In this document: positions 1-12,495 of the stretch, one piece after another | Position numbering within the stretch: the stretch's first letter is position 1 | How the letters are laid out: each line of letters begins with the position of its first letter | Assembly: GCA_933228895.1 (NCBI GenBank) | Contig: OW121854.1 | Span: 51,750,609 to 51,814,608 of the forward strand | Direction: 5' to 3' | Source of the DNA: Platycnemis pennipes | Lineage: Eukaryota; Arthropoda; Insecta; Odonata; Platycnemididae | DNA length: 64,000 nt | The notes under the pieces: generated by a model | Database searches by the model: none | The model's input: the letters and a program-made list of their open reading frames with translations, nothing else | Told to the model about the DNA's origin: nothing | Position numbers and translations under genes: made by a program

Positions 1-1720
1 CACTTATTTAAAATGTGTAGGTTTTCTGTAAATTTTTCATTAATTAAGTATTATCTTTGTGAATACTTACCATGAATTTCCCAAAATGCGATTTTATTCC
101 TCTGTCACTCCAGCACTGTGATCGGTAGGTACCCCGTCGCTTTTAAAGATATTTATTATGCTATAAATACTAAACTACTCTTGAAATATGAGTAGTTCAA
201 CGAAAAATGTGATTGGTATTATGAGGTGACAACTTTAATAGTGACATTAATACATAAAAATGCGCGAGTTCATGTGGAATTCATGTCACATTAGCCAAGG
301 ACAACACAGTGAATGACTTAATAAACCAATTAAAGAGCTGTGAAGTTAAAAAGGCACAAAAACTCTGCAGATACTGCATCGTTAGCTTCAATTGAAGGAA
401 TTCTTGAAACTGTTCATTAGAAGTAAAGTAATGATTGAATTCTTTCTATTCGTCTTTAGACTGTGCCACTTTGTAAGAAGATTCCGCTAAAAACCATGTT
501 CAAATGCAGCAAAATGATAGTTACCATACTTAATGCTTAATTATTACCGGTTAAGACTAGGACCTTACCCATCGAATTTGCCTATTGGATCGTGAATTGC
601 GGCCAGTGAATATGTGGTGAATGAAAGTTTGTGGAGTGGTTGCTATGGAATAAGGGGTGTTAAAAGTTGAATAAGAAAATGCGATCAATGTTAAACTTTC
701 CACAATTCCCAAAATATTTTTAAATATACCTTTTTCTCTTTGGTCTTTAATCTGAGCCGATAGAAAACTCATAGAGGTGAACGGGAAGCATATGGGTGTT
801 AAATATTAATGGAGAAAAATAAATGACAAAATTTGCCTGAGACATTGCAGTTGTGATTCATTCCACTCTTCAAGAGACCATTCGATCGCCATCTATTCCA
901 TAACGTAGGTACAAGAAAAGCTATACCATTTGCTATATTTGATTATTTTTCTCTATAAATAGTGATCTTTATGAAAATATCACCTTTAATACGACGTTTT
1001 TTTGTGGTAGATGAAGAAGTTGTGCATCAAATGTGAGCTAAATAATATATAATCAGATCTATTGCGATACTGTGGTGAAAAAGATGAGCGAGAAACGATT
1101 AGGAAAGAAGGCAAGGAGATGTTATGTGAGAGAATAAATAACTAATTGAATAACTAAGCCGGCATGTGTTGTACGCGCCAGAAATATGCTTTAAACTTTT
1201 TTAAAACAGATTAATATGGATTTAAATAAGACAAGAATGTCTACGGTCTGAAACAAAGCCATTTGAAAGTATTTCTTATCATTAACTCTTATTTGCTATG
1301 GATTGTATGCCTTATTAATTGAGCATTGCTTACTGTATAAATCTTTTCCTTCCTTCAGGAAAACAGTTTATCTTCCTGTCTTGTGTACTTAGAGTGAATT
1401 ATCTCTTTAATCATCTTCAAGCAAATATTTCCTCATACATATTTCCGGAACCAGCCTTGTATTTTTTTACTGCTCATAACTTCCTCTGTAAATTCCATAT
1501 CCGCCGTTTTCCTTCCAAGCAATTCTTCATTTTCTTTCCTGCCAATCCATCTTATTTTATTATGCTGTCTTTTACTCCACACTTAAGCTACTAAACCCCA
1601 AATATCTATCATTTTCTTACTTATGCACCAATATGCACAAACGTATCTACATGTCGTATTGTTTGTAAGACTAAACTTAGGTTATGCCTGCGAATATATA
1701 CACACGCATATTCAAATTTA
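1..1720. other. AT-rich unassigned sequence
   Basis: No coding region, RNA gene or repeat is recognised here. The two short open frames (557-772 minus, 1,319-1,594 plus) have low-complexity, hydrophobic-biased translations and no motif, so they are not called genes. Confidence 0.5.
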
Positions 1721-1729
1721 GGTTTTTTT

Positions 1730-2380
1730 TTTCTCTCTCCCCCTCGTTTCGTATTCCGTTTCGTCTTCCTCTCGCGTCCTCATCTCGCAGATGTCACCCC
1801 CCCTTCCTCTCTCTCTCTCCCCTCCTCTAGCACTTCGCTGGTGCCTTTCCCTCCAAGACCACCCTACCCCTAACGTCACTTCCCCTTAACATCCGGCTCC
1901 CTCTTCCTGGGGGAAGGGGTTAGCGAGACAGGAGAAGGAGAGAGTGAGAGAGCAGGAGGAGAGCTCCGGTCTCCTTAATGAGCCTCTTTTCTCATCCATC
2001 CTCCTTATCTCCCGCCACTTCCCTTTGTCTTTAACTCCGTAATTCATCTTTCGCCCAGCTCTCTCCCGCTTTCCCCTTCCCTCATTGTCGCTGCTTCTAA
2101 TTCACTTCTCCCGCATTCCTTAACCGGGATTAAGTCTTCGCCTCAGGTTTCTTTGTATTAGTTAATAGCATTCTCGAGCCCTTTGGAGCCCCGGGGGTGT
2201 GTTACCGACGTTTCTTAAAGTCGTTACAGGCTGCTGCCCCTCCATTTTCGGTGCTTCCCGCTGTTTTGTCTCCGTGTCACTGGTTGTCATTGTGACCCCG
2301 AGTTTGTATTGTGCATTCACCCACAGGGATGTTTAGCTCCTCTCAAGCACGTAGGACGACGCCGGGGCGTTCAAATTCAA
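1730..2380. other. Pyrimidine- and CpG-rich block
   Basis: The plus strand is rich in C and T (runs of CTCTCTCT, CCCTTCC) and CpG is frequent compared with the AT-rich flanks. No open frame of note. It could be a regulatory or promoter-proximal island, or simply compositional heterogeneity. No TATA/Inr pair was recognised. Confidence 0.35.
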
Positions 2381-2589
2381 GCGGTGAAAGTGACTGGTTC
2401 ACAGTTGGCTATGCAAAATCCACATTAGGCTTGATATATGCTTATGAGATATCCCTCTAGTATAAACGGTTGTGACGGAACAATTTCGTTCTGTGGTAAC
2501 TACGTAGTAAACACTTTGATGCAAATTTAACCCTCATCCGAGCATCATGGGAGGTAGTCATAAAGAAATTCAAACGTCCACGTACTAGC

Positions 2590-2720
2590 CGTGAAAGCTT
2601 TAGCGGCGTTACCCGCTGAAATTGCACAATAGCAAATATTCCACAGAGAAAAAATCATTCTCGGTTGCGGTCCCGGTCAAGGCGAATGATTTTTTCTCTG
2701 TGGAATATTTTCTGCAGTCA
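2590..2720. repeat. SINE-derived foldback, 26-bp perfect arms
   Basis: Arms at 2,635-2,660 and 2,684-2,709 are perfect reverse complements (each contains CCACAGAGAAAAAATCATTC or its complement) around a 23-base spacer. The spacer holds GGTCCCGGTCAAGGCG, which matches the end of the tRNA-like head of the SINE at 62.95-63.05 kb. The flank at 2,590-2,634 matches the SINE tail seen in both arms at 63.21-63.36 kb (GCGG/CCCGCTGAA, GCACAATAGCAA). This is best read as two inverted copies of one SINE body joined through the tRNA remnant. Confidence 0.7.
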
Positions 2721-2759
2721 TAAAGAGCTTCATTTAACCGTGGATTAATACGAAACTTC

Positions 2760-4680
2760 GCACCGATTCGTCCTACATTTGCGTTTAGGCGAGAGTTAAC
2801 ATCACCTCAAGGTAGTTCACAATGCACCCAAGTAGTATCAGTGGTTATTTTCGGTAGGCGATCAGCAGCGAATGTCATTAGGGCCATTTAGGTATGGCGT
2901 GATTGGTTATGTGTAGGAATTTTTCAGGGAACTGAGGAGGGGTAGAATGAAACCCGTGTTTGTTACTAGTGAAAGCGTTAGATCTTAACAAAAGGAACCA
3001 AGGAATTACGATTTAATATCCTATCTGATGTACGGAGTACTGGATTAGGAGTTTTCTTCACGCAGCACTGAAGTAGATACCGGTATAATAACGAAACATC
3101 TCTGCCACTGTCGTGATTGGAATCCAAAATCTTAAGATGGGAAGTCAGGACTTTACTGGAGAACTACCCGATACTCAAATATGTCAGTTTTAACCTTTGG
3201 TTTATTTTCTTGGCTATTTATGGTCATTAAACTTCTAAATATATCGTAGTCAAAAATAAACTAGTTTGCGCGAGTCTTCTTCGGTGTTCATGATCCGATA
3301 ATTTTGCTTACCGAATGTGTTTAGTTTTTTTATCAATTCATTCTGGTGTTTTAAGTTGAGCCATGGAATATAAATGAATAGAAATACCAGAGGTCGAAAT
3401 CAAACATCTCGGGTATCAGGAATTGATCATTGGTCATCTCAGCTCCTCTGTGTTTTCAAGTCTGTACTCGCACTCATAGAAGCTTCAGCCCGCGAGGAAA
3501 GAAACAAGAGTGATGGGATTTGATGGGTAAGGAGGAAGGGAGAAGAGAAACTCCGCATCGGTATAAGTCTGCTCTTAGCAAAACGCTCCAAGGGGACCAA
3601 TGCCTAACGTCCCATACAACGGATGGAGTACTGAACTAGAATATTTTCCGCAAAACACCCAAGTAGGGGCTGGTTTACCAATACAAAATATTTTTGCGTT
3701 GCGATTTAATACTTCGTGCATCATACACATGAAAAGTTACTGTAAATTCATTATATTCCTATTACTTACTTGCCAAATGTAACTAGTATTCCTGGTGCTA
3801 GTTTTGGAGCTGGCGTTGCTTCCGAAATAATGTGACGTTAGAGGTTCGCTAGGTAAAACAGCGATACTACCAAATGTTATATTATTCCGCTCTTAATTGC
3901 TTTTTTTAGAATGAGAAAAACAACAGTGTTAGAAACTCAATAGTTACCCTTGATCAATTATTCAAATCGAACAGAATTTTAATTTATTTTCCTAGGGCTC
4001 TCAGGAAAAATAATAAGCGTTCTGGCTTCTAACTGATTGGTATAGGTCCAAAACTGTGAAGGGGTACTTCTTTGGGCGTACCAATTCACACCAGATAATG
4101 CACCAATAATTGAAATGGAAAATTCGACCGTTATTGCAAAGCATTTAAGTTTTTATTTAGTAATTTCTTTTTTGGAGTGGTTGAAACCACTTGCGTTTTT
4201 GTTTTCTTACACTATGGTGATAGTTTCAATTCATTGTTAGTACAAATGTTTTTAAATCTAAGTTCATCACCTTCCTCTCCTTGCGGTTCAAATGACTACA
4301 GCCGTTTGAATATATAAGGAACTTCTTCTATCGTCCCTATAAAATTAAAAGAAAAGTCCTTTCTTTAAAATTCAATTTATTTGGAATAATATTTTCATTG
4401 AGCTAAAAAGTGTTTCCAGTGGCTGAACCTCAAGGGACTGAATTGATATTTTTGTTTAGACATGTAATTTGGTCGTAAATGTAGTTTGAATAGGGAATTG
4501 TGGTCGTAATAGGGATGGAAATGGAAATATTTTGACTGTGACCCTTGAAACCGTACTATTATGCTCGACGTACTGGACAAAGATGAGAATTTACGTCGAA
4601 AATAGCATCACCATTTCCGAGAATGTTTCGAAAGGAAAATTTGACGCTTGCGTTCGTGAGAAGGTGATGATTTTCCCTCA
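2760..4680. other. Unassigned AT-rich sequence
   Basis: Nothing recognisable on either strand. The short frames at 3,600-3,782 (plus) and 4,395-4,580 (minus) show no domain or codon pattern supporting a gene. Confidence 0.45.
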
Positions 4681-4689
4681 TCCTCTACC

Positions 4690-5060
4690 TCGCAATGCAA
4701 CCTTATCCGTCCCCTCACCAGGGGAGAAACATAGGGTCCACGAGTTCACCAATCGATAGTAGGGGATTGACAGGCTCTGGTTTCCGATCGAGTGGAAACA
4801 CCTCTGCCTCCCCGTGCGATCGCCCCGAGAGAAAGGGAGTGGGCCGCACGCACGAACGCAGCCAATCAATGCCTTCTCAACCCAGCTTCACCCAACGTCT
4901 CATCCCAGATTCGTCTCATCCATCTCTCCTCCTGAAAAGCCCTTCTCCTCCCGTCCCTCTCAATTCACCCGCTCGCCCCCGACGTTCCCTTCCTTCCCCC
5001 CCTCCCTCAACCCTCCCCACCAACTCTTAAGTGCCAATCCGAGGGGAAAAATACGAAGGC
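4690..5060. other. C-rich, CpG-containing block
   Basis: Plus strand dominated by C/T with several CpGs. Overlapping frames on both strands translate to Pro/Ser-rich low-complexity peptides, as expected from base composition. No gene is called. Confidence 0.3.
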
Positions 5061-5139
5061 AACACTGACTTGCAGTCAGTTGAACTCCCTCATAGCTCGC
5101 TGGATTGTCATATCAAACACACTGGTTACAGTGGCTGGA

Positions 5140-6150
5140 ACAACTTACATCTACATCTACACGATACCCTGCAAGCCACCGAGAGGGTGTGTGGCAGGGG
5201 GTGAAGATCACCAAGCATGCATAACTAACATGCAAACAAGCAAATATAGGGTCTCATGCAACGAGATAGTTAGTATCTATAGTGTTTAATGGGTTAATAC
5301 ATACATCATGCACTACAGGCTACTCAAAAATATTTCACGTACCTATCCCTTTGCTATGATGCCTATTCTGTTCTCTTATATAACGGGGGAAAATGCCATT
5401 TTGAATCTATCGGTACGACAGTATAGCTCTCTAATCTTTTTATCTGATCGAATCTAGCATAATACTCTGTTTTTTTTATATGTGCCTAAGATCTTCAGTA
5501 AAGCTATCCGTTTGAATTTTCTTTAATATATGTAATCTGTACCTTAACCTACGCTGTGCTAATGATTCCCACCCTAATTCTTGTATTAATTCTGAAACGC
5601 TACTCAACCTATCGTCCCACCTTTTGACGAACCTAGCTGCTCTACGCTACATACTGTCTAGTTCTTTGATCAAACCTAATTCATTAGGATCCCATACACT
5701 GGCTGCATATTCAAGGTGGGGCCTAACTAGTGAAAAGTAACATCGCTCATTTGTCTTCGCATCAAATTTCCCAAGTACTCTTTTTATAAATCCTAGTTTT
5801 CTCTTCGCTTGGCCGCATATTTCCCGGATGTTTCTTCCCCACGATAAATCTATAGTGATTGTTACTCCTAAATATCTTATGGTTTCAACGTTTTCGATCT
5901 TCGTGTTACTTATTTTTTAGGTACGCTCTATCAAATTATTCCTCCTCCAAAAATTGATAGCTAGCTACAAACTCTTTAAGGTTAAGTTCTAACTGCCATT
6001 TATCGCACCACTCTTGAATTGCATCTAAATCCTTGCTAAGCGATTTCCTGTCTTCTTCTTTAGATATAACCCTATACACTACCGCATCGTCTGCAAAAAG
6101 TCTAAGCTTACTACTAACTACGTTACCTAAATCGTTTATGCAACTTAGGT
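5140..6150 (-). mobile_element. LINE 3' fragment, copy A (CR1/L2-like)
   Basis: Read on the minus strand this is a 5'-truncated non-LTR retrotransposon: the end of the reverse transcriptase, the C-terminal region, then a short 3' UTR. The 3' end carries the conserved CACACCCTCTCGGTGGCTTG block followed by a (GATGTA)-type simple tail at about 5,146. The same 3' block recurs at 21.02, 29.22 and 50.28 kb, so this is a dispersed family. Truncation at about 6,150 is typical of target-primed reverse transcription. The assignment to the CR1/L2-like side rests on the protein pattern and is not certain. Confidence 0.8.
5390..6150 (-). pseudogene. LINE reverse transcriptase C-terminus, decayed (copy A)
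   Basis: Minus-strand translation in pieces gives LSCINDLG, then the catalytic FADD box (codons at 6,086-6,097) and VVYRVISKEED, a stretch ending EWCDKWQLELNL, and further on LEYAASVWDPNELG and a match to the GWESLAQRR-type block. These are the palm and thumb parts of a LINE reverse transcriptase that would copy its own RNA at a nicked target. The frame is broken by stops and shifts (for example just after the EWCDKWQLELNL block), so no single frame survives. Only about the last third of the RT remains; the endonuclease is absent. Confidence 0.8.
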
Positions 6151-6348
6151 ACGCACAGGAGTGAATTATAGTTGAGAATAGCTTGTTTTATGTATCCAAA
6201 ATACTGCATTTTTTTTGAAAGGAGGTGAGCAAATTTCTCTATGCAGAAAACGGTTTCCGCTCTCTGCTTCTATTTAACTGACGGAGATTTTTTGGCTTGT
6301 GTAGTGTTTTAAAACGTGACGCTGTTAAAAACAAATAGCTCTCCGATA

Positions 6349-6382
6349 TTGCTACATCTACATTTACATGTAGATGTAGCAA
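6349..6382. repeat. 15-bp hairpin of CTACAT repeats
   Basis: TTGCTACATCTACAT and its exact complement flank a TTAC loop. The units equal the simple-repeat tail of the LINE family, and the hairpin lies between LINE copies A and B, so it may be two LINE tails meeting in opposite orientation. Confidence 0.75.
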
Positions 6383-6836
6383 TTACATCTACATAATTCA
6401 ACTACCTCTGCCATCCATGTATACACTTGAATTTATACTGTTGGATATATTTACAGCTATTCATATCCCTAATTGTACGAGGAAAGAAGAACATTTTGAA
6501 TCAGTTGGTTCAACAGTCAATTCTCCAATTTTATGATTATCGTCCCGTATACCATAGTAAGTTGACGTTCGCAAAATATTTTCAGTCATCAGTGAAAATA
6601 TTGTGTTGGAATATATTTAAGAGATTAAGTCTAAATTTTGACCTGCGGTTTGATTGTGATTCCTATTTTAGTTAATCTAATAGACTGGTTGCGCTATTTA
6701 AGTTATCACACCATCCCTTTACAAATCTTGCCGATCTTCACCGCACACGCTCCGGGTTATTATTTAAGCCTATTCCGTAAAGAAGCCTATATTCTGACAG
6801 CGTATTCCAAATGAGGTCTAATTATGGGGCAACTAT
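6383..6836 (-). mobile_element. LINE 3' fragment, copy B
   Basis: Clearly homologous over its length to copy C at 29.4-29.87 kb (shared blocks GATATATTTAC, TTCATATCCCTAAT, GCAAAATATTTT, AAGAGATTAAGTCTAAATTT, CAAATCTTGCCGATCTTC). It encodes the same post-RT C-terminal region on the minus strand but is more decayed: the open frame of copy C is broken here. The low-complexity CTACAT tail marks the 3' end near 6,383. Confidence 0.75.
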
Positions 6837-6869
6837 GCTTATAGAATACTTAAAATACTCATTGAATTT

Positions 6870-7700
6870 ATAATAGTCGGTATTCCACTGACAGAAGTAG
6901 GTTTTTGGGTATTCTGTGATTGTTTTTCTTGGCTGGATCAACTCTTTGTCATTGAACGGTATTTGCCCACATTTTGTGCACTTTAGACAAAATAAACTCT
7001 GATAAATATCACTTGTAGATGAATTTTACATCGGTAGACATAATTGAGAATATTCTGGTTCATTTTTTACCACGAAATTGAATTCATGATACAACAAAAT
7101 AAAACTTTACTAAAACTAAAGTTTACTTGCCAACAAGTGCCCTTCGAAATAGCACCCTGAGATTTCCCAAGCACTGTTGGTTTTGATATGTAGCCGTTTG
7201 AATGGTAAAGGATCCAATATGAAATGAGACTCAGTCGTCCTAAGCTATGCTTTGTGGCATTTCATTTAGATACAACCGTCCCGCTTGTCCCCCAGACCCC
7301 AATTCCTCCACGACCTTCTCAAATTCCCCTTTTCACCTCCATCCTCTCCATATCTCAGTATTCTGCTCTCGCTCCTCGACCATGGCTGCTCTCTTTGCGC
7401 CAAAATTGGGATATCTGTCAACACATTCGGGCTTTTCTATTGAAAGTAACATAGGTGATTTATTTTTGTATCCATAAGATTTCCCCGTTCTACGCTTGTG
7501 GTAGGGGGACTCAATCGAAGGGTCTCTAGCCTGGGGAGGGGTTACGAATTATAGCACTCTCACCAAAATGTTTGTTTCTCGTGAAATTTTGAGTGATAAG
7601 GATAATCATATGAAATAATGCTTTTTTATTAATGAGAAGAATGTGGCACAAGAACAATATGCTCTCCGAGAGGCATTTCTCTCACGAAACATTGTGCCAT
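6870..7700. other. Unassigned
   Basis: No gene or repeat recognised. The frames at 7,224-7,477 (plus) are Pro/Ser-rich overlaps over a C-rich stretch. Confidence 0.4.
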
Positions 7701-7730
7701 ATTCACGGAAAACAACTTCCAGGGAACAGA

Positions 7731-7810
7731 CCGTGGTAATCAGGACGGTAATTTACTGGCCCGGCAACCAAAGGGTCGTGGGTTTGAGTCCCTTCAAGGG
7801 TAAGGACGCT
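7731..7810 (+). repeat. tRNA-derived SINE fragment
   Basis: A box-B-like GGGTTTGAGTCCC at about 7,780-7,792 follows CCCGGCAACCAAAGGGTCGTG with the spacing of a tRNA-like pol III promoter; an A-box-like GTGGTAATCAGGACGG lies about 45 bases upstream. No full cloverleaf. A run of about 12 G follows at about 7,840. Best read as a decayed tRNA-SINE head. Confidence 0.5.
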
Positions 7811-8099
7811 GTCTGTTTAAGTACATTGGTTAAGGGAGGGGGGGGGGGGGACGAAATAGCCGAAGTCTTTCGAGCGTCTTACAGGCTACTATTACTAACT
7901 TGTGCTGCCACTATTACAAGTTCCAGAGGTTTGTAGTCTGTTGCGGAAGGACACAATAATAAAGCAATCAATTCGTAACCTGGCTTTACTGATATAATTG
8001 CTGCGAATATTTCCTCGACGCATGTGCTGACGTATAGCGGGGAAAAAGAATAATACACTCTTAATCATCTGTCTTTCGTGGCCGGAGCATTTTTGGTCC

Positions 8100-9950
8100 A
8101 CCAGATATTTGTGCAGTCGGGCCTGTTAGCAGTTTTATTGCTGTTGAATCATCATTAAACCTAATCCTTCCGGCAGCAACTCCTTTGGTTAAGTACTCTA
8201 TTTAACTTTGTCAACATCTAAGAAATAATAATAAAAGCAGCGACATCATACCTAACAATAGGCCAATATACTAATTTCATTTTTACGGATAGCCTCCCAG
8301 ATTTTCCATCCCTAGCTCAGGCGTATCTTCATATGATTGGTCATTCTTCATCCTTAACTGTATTGTGTAGAAGGTTATTGGAAATTATTTATTGATAAAG
8401 TAATTTTTATGCCTCTCTTAATTTTAAAGCTTAATCGTTCTTAAATTCAGCGGGCAGAAATAAAAATTGAATTCCGTATATTTAGTGATTACACTTATTT
8501 GTATTCAAAATAGGGTAGTTTGATTTTATCAGAAATAACTCTGACAAAAAAAAGATTTTCTCTCACATATCTTGTGATTTCACTGAACCCAATAGATTTT
8601 TTATTATACCTTAATGTGCTTAAGCATTTCAAGGCTATTTTCGTTTTCTTATTTTCCAACAAAAAAAAAGTTACCATTATTTTCATCCTAGCGTGTCATT
8701 ATTTATGGTAGTTGCATAATATCATACATCATTATCTTTGTACTTAAACTAAGCACCTGGCTATAAATATTTTTGCTAAATTTCTGAAAATGCAACCTTA
8801 TCTCATAAACAAACACATTTCCTGGCATAAAATCACAAGCCATTTAGAATGAATATTGGTTAATGAGTTGAATGTGTTTATTTAGTTGGAGGACACTTTA
8901 TTCGTTAATTAAATGGAACTATGGAAATTTTGGAAATTCACGAGAGTAAAAAAAAATTCATTAACAATATTCTAGATGAGATAATGTTTAAAACATCAGT
9001 TGATTTAAGAATTTAAACGATATAGGTCAATAATTTCAAGCTCAATTTTTAGTAAAATTTTCATAACGAAAGATGGAAATATAGCAATGTTTTTTGTAGT
9101 TTCATGAATGAATAGGATTTTTAAGCGTAGGGCATTCGTGGATCAGTAGATATCCCTCAATGTTGAAAGTTAAGGGAGTTTTTAAATTATCAACGCCTAA
9201 AGTGTTACAATATGGTGATATAATAGATAATTACAAGTATATTAAAACTTTGCATATATTTTTGCATCTTTATTCAAAAAGGCAAGCATTTTTCCGAAAG
9301 TCTTCAAATAGCTTTGCATGCAGATGAGATGTAGGTGGTATTGTTTCAAGAATTTCGGCAATAGTGGAAGAGAAAACTAAATCTAACAGCGGAGGAATGG
9401 CTGAAAGAAAACTGGGCCTATGGAAGAATATCGGTCAAATCCATTCTGACCTTGGTCGGTCACGTAACGTCACATTTTTTCTCGTCCCAATTTTTTTAAT
9501 GTGACTTATGATTTAGAAAAATCCGGTTAGCATAAATATTTAAAAGTCTTCCTTGAGAAATAAAGAGGCTTTTTTTTCCTCATAGTGCTCCTCATATGAA
9601 CTGAAGGTCATGTCAGGTCTCAGTTTACATAAAATCCCTTGCACAGAGTTCCAGTTAATTAATGGGAGACATGTCTGAACTCTTTTTTCCACCTACCCCC
9701 TGCTCCTTCCTAAAATGAAACAAAGGATGTACTGTAACTCGGTTGCCTTAAAGTGAGTGTGTTGCCTGCAGTTGACATCAAGGCGGAGTCTAATCACTCA
9801 AAGACTTGTGCACTTGGCCTTGTTACAGTGGTAAGGGATATGGGGTACTTTCGGAGTGGGGGATTGCGGTGAAACTTATGCATCTCATAGCATGGGGTCA
9901 TGCGGGCGCTAGGGATGACGGGTGAGTTGCCTTTGAAGCTCTCGGAAGGT
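8100..9950. other. Unassigned, very AT-rich
   Basis: Long AT-rich stretch with short A and T runs. The pair of antisense frames at 8,495-8,711 are mutual shadows. No element ends or domains recognised. Confidence 0.45.
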
Positions 9951-10427
9951 ATCTTTGTCCCAAGGATGTAGAAGTTGGACGTTTACACGATGGAGTGGAG
10001 GACGCTGTAGTGGTAGCAAGAAGAAGAAATATATCCCATTCTTTTCCCACCAGGGTTTTCCAAGACTTGTTATCGTAACTTCTACTACACCAAAATGTAG
10101 CTGCCGCAGAGTTACTGCTGGTAACGTCGTACTGGGAAAAACCTGGACTCAGAGGTGTTCAGTTGCTTGGCAGTGAGGATAGGATGATTGAGAGATGTAA
10201 TTGGTGACTAAGAAAATGTGAAAAGGTAATTTAAAACACGAGAGGCAAAAGATAAAACATAGAGGTAAAAGATAAAAAGTAAGATACCAAATGCATAATG
10301 GACACAATTAGATTTATTAACTTAAAACATTTTCAAAAATTGGGAGGCACATTAATCAAAAAACTTGCATGGCGAACACGCGCGAGGAGATTTTGCAGGC
10401 GAACCTACAAGAACGGGGATTAGGTAG

Positions 10428-10715
10428 GTGTGGTGGCTATAGTACTGGTCTCCTATTCCAAGGGTTTAATTCCCGCCACTAGTTGATTTTTCATCGGTAT
10501 ACCGGTTACTACTTTAGTGCCATGTGAAGAGTACTTCGGGTCCAGTGGGAAGTTAAGCCGTGGTCTCCTTGGCGCCTTTCGTAAAGAGCAGGTTAATGCC
10601 GACTCTCCACCCTTGTTCCGTTCCTAATAAATTTATACCTTTACAGTTACAACCCACTTATCCTCTACGGTGCAAATGACCTCAGTTGTCGGTCGCCTTT
10701 TCGGTAAAAGCTAAA
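10428..10715 (+). repeat. tRNA-derived SINE, family 2, long copy
   Basis: A-box-like GTGTGGTGGCTATAG, then box-B-like GGGTTTAATTCCC (10,462-10,474). The body shares AAGCCGTGGTCTCCTTGG and GCGCCTTTCGTAAAGAGCAG with the copy at 46.5 kb and with fragments at 14.0 and 27.0 kb, and the 3' part shares GGTGCAAATGACCT with 27.06 kb. About 290 bp, a normal length for a SINE. Confidence 0.75.
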
Positions 10716-10964
10716 GTTATAAAAAAACCTGAAAGAACGTTGGCTACACTTGATGAGTAGCGGGAAAGGTTTTTGGAAAAGTTGATGAGAATCATTAGTA
10801 ATAGATATGATGCGATTGTCAATGTAGGTCATTCGCAATATTTTGGGATCGGTAAATAATAGTTATAATTAACCAAAGGTAGAAAAATTTCGGGGGGTGG
10901 AGAAAGGGAGAAGAGATTCCCGGGGTCAACATCAACCTGCCTTAGCAAAAGGCGCCCAAGTTCA

Positions 10965-11105
10965 AGTTCAAAAGGTGTTTATTTTGACACGCTGTACAAT
11001 ACAATCAGAATTATATACATAGAAAAGCATGTGGAAGGCGTTACAACGATGCCACCCTGGCAAATGTGGCCTCTTCAGGGTTGAGAATTTTAAATTATTT
11101 ACATA
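10965..11105 (-). mobile_element. Possible retroelement 3' end
   Basis: On the minus strand this reads through AATAAA and ends in a short tandem TTGAACTTGAACTTG, resembling the polyadenylation signal and simple-repeat tail of a non-LTR element. It lies downstream, on the same strand, of the gag-like fragment at 11.76-12.13 kb, so the two may be ends of one internally deleted element. That link is inference. Confidence 0.35.
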
Positions 11106-11759
11106 AGTATGTGTGAAGCACTAGGCAGTGGTATTGGAAAGCAGCAGCTGGAACTCTTTTCCTCCGGGATGGCTAATGGCTCGGCATTCACCCAAGGCGT
11201 GAGGGAAACCGGCAAAACCTCACGCGAGCCGCCTTACAAGAAATATATGACTTTATACAATGTGATTTCTTCTTTGTTGAGTGATGAGGTCCAGAGTCCA
11301 GCGGTGGTCGATTCTCGTGGATGGGTTGTGTGCAGATCCTGACGTTTGGGTTCCGAAGATGTGAATTGTAGGTGTCCTGTGGCGAGTGCGTCCTGCGGGA
11401 GTGATCCTCTTCCTTGCTTCCTTGTCCATCAAAGTCAGTTCTCAGCGGCTATGATGTTGTTCCTGTGGATATAGAGTGATTTTAGTGGTTTGTTTGCCGA
11501 GTTATTGCCTATCAGGGAGAGAATTATTATGATGTTTAATATGAATGATAAGGGGAGTTGGCCGCTGAAAACAGTGATGCGCAGACGGCTGATCTGGCCA
11601 AGAGTAGTTAGATAATTAATGATATTTGAATTAGCGTCAATATGAAATGCATAGGAGTGAATGAATCAAAGTTGTTTGAATGGAAACGGAAATGAATGAG
11701 AAAAAAAATGGAGTTTCAGCCGTCGCTAAGGAGGATTGGACAAGGGCTTAGGAGGAGAT

Positions 11760-12131
11760 TTAGTTGCTCCCGCGATGCGGCCAGACCGACGTCAGCTGTT
11801 GATGGTGCGAGTACACCGGACGCACTGCCAGGCCCAACACCTCACAAGCCGCCGCGTCCAGTACATCGGCGACGTGGCTCCGCGCCTCCGGATGGAGGTT
11901 AGCCATCACGAGGCTCAAGAGTCGCAAAACGTCCCCCTTGCTAATGGCCTCCAACGGGTCGGCACATACGGTCTCCACAGGGGAGGCCGCTGTTACCGGC
12001 GCCGTGAAGGCGAGGCTTGCTGGTTCCTTGGGCCGCCGAGGGCAGCTCAAGTCGCCGGCGTGATGCCCTCCAGTGCAGTTGGCGCACCGCAGGGACTCCG
12101 CCTCGCAGGTGCCAGCCCGGCAAAGGTTCAA
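11760..12131 (-). pseudogene. Retrotransposon gag-like (ORF1) zinc-knuckle fragment
   Basis: A 123-codon minus-strand frame begins with a Cys/His cluster: LCRAGTC, then RCANCTGGHHAGDLSCPRRP. The C-x2-C-x4-H-x5-C spacing and the trailing CP-R-R-P are typical of the last zinc knuckle of ORF1 (gag-like) proteins of Jockey/I/R1-type LINEs, which bind the element RNA. The rest of the frame (Ala/Leu/Val-rich) shows no domain. The N-terminal part of ORF1 and the entire ORF2 are missing; the start Met is probably internal. The segment is GC-rich compared with its flanks, as an insertion would be. The overlapping plus-strand frames (11,736-12,200) are shadows. Confidence 0.6.
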
Positions 12132-12495
12132 TGTTTAATATCCCTTCCGACAGATGGAGTGGAGAAATTGAAGTGTATTCTTCACAGCGAACTGTTATAG
12201 CAATAAAAAAATCCGCCATAGTTGGAGTTCGAACTAGGTTCCACGACATTCTAAACCAGTATTCTAAACACAGCACCAACACGTAAATAAGTTTAATTCG
12301 TTATCTTTGATGGATCTTTAAATTCACACTCATTCATTGCTTCCTTCCCATACCAAAAATGTGGTATAAACTGTGAGATAAACCCACTTATTTATAAGGA
12401 TGTTTGTCATGGTAGGAGTTGGATATATCTAGAGTTTAACTTTGTCACGAAATGTAGAGCAGATTTTGCGAAAGGGCGCCAGCCTATCATTGCGT

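Noticed and set aside
11736..12200. Longest plus-strand open frame (154 codons)
   Set aside because: It is antisense to the gag-like zinc-knuckle frame; the translation has no domain and is explained by GC-rich composition.
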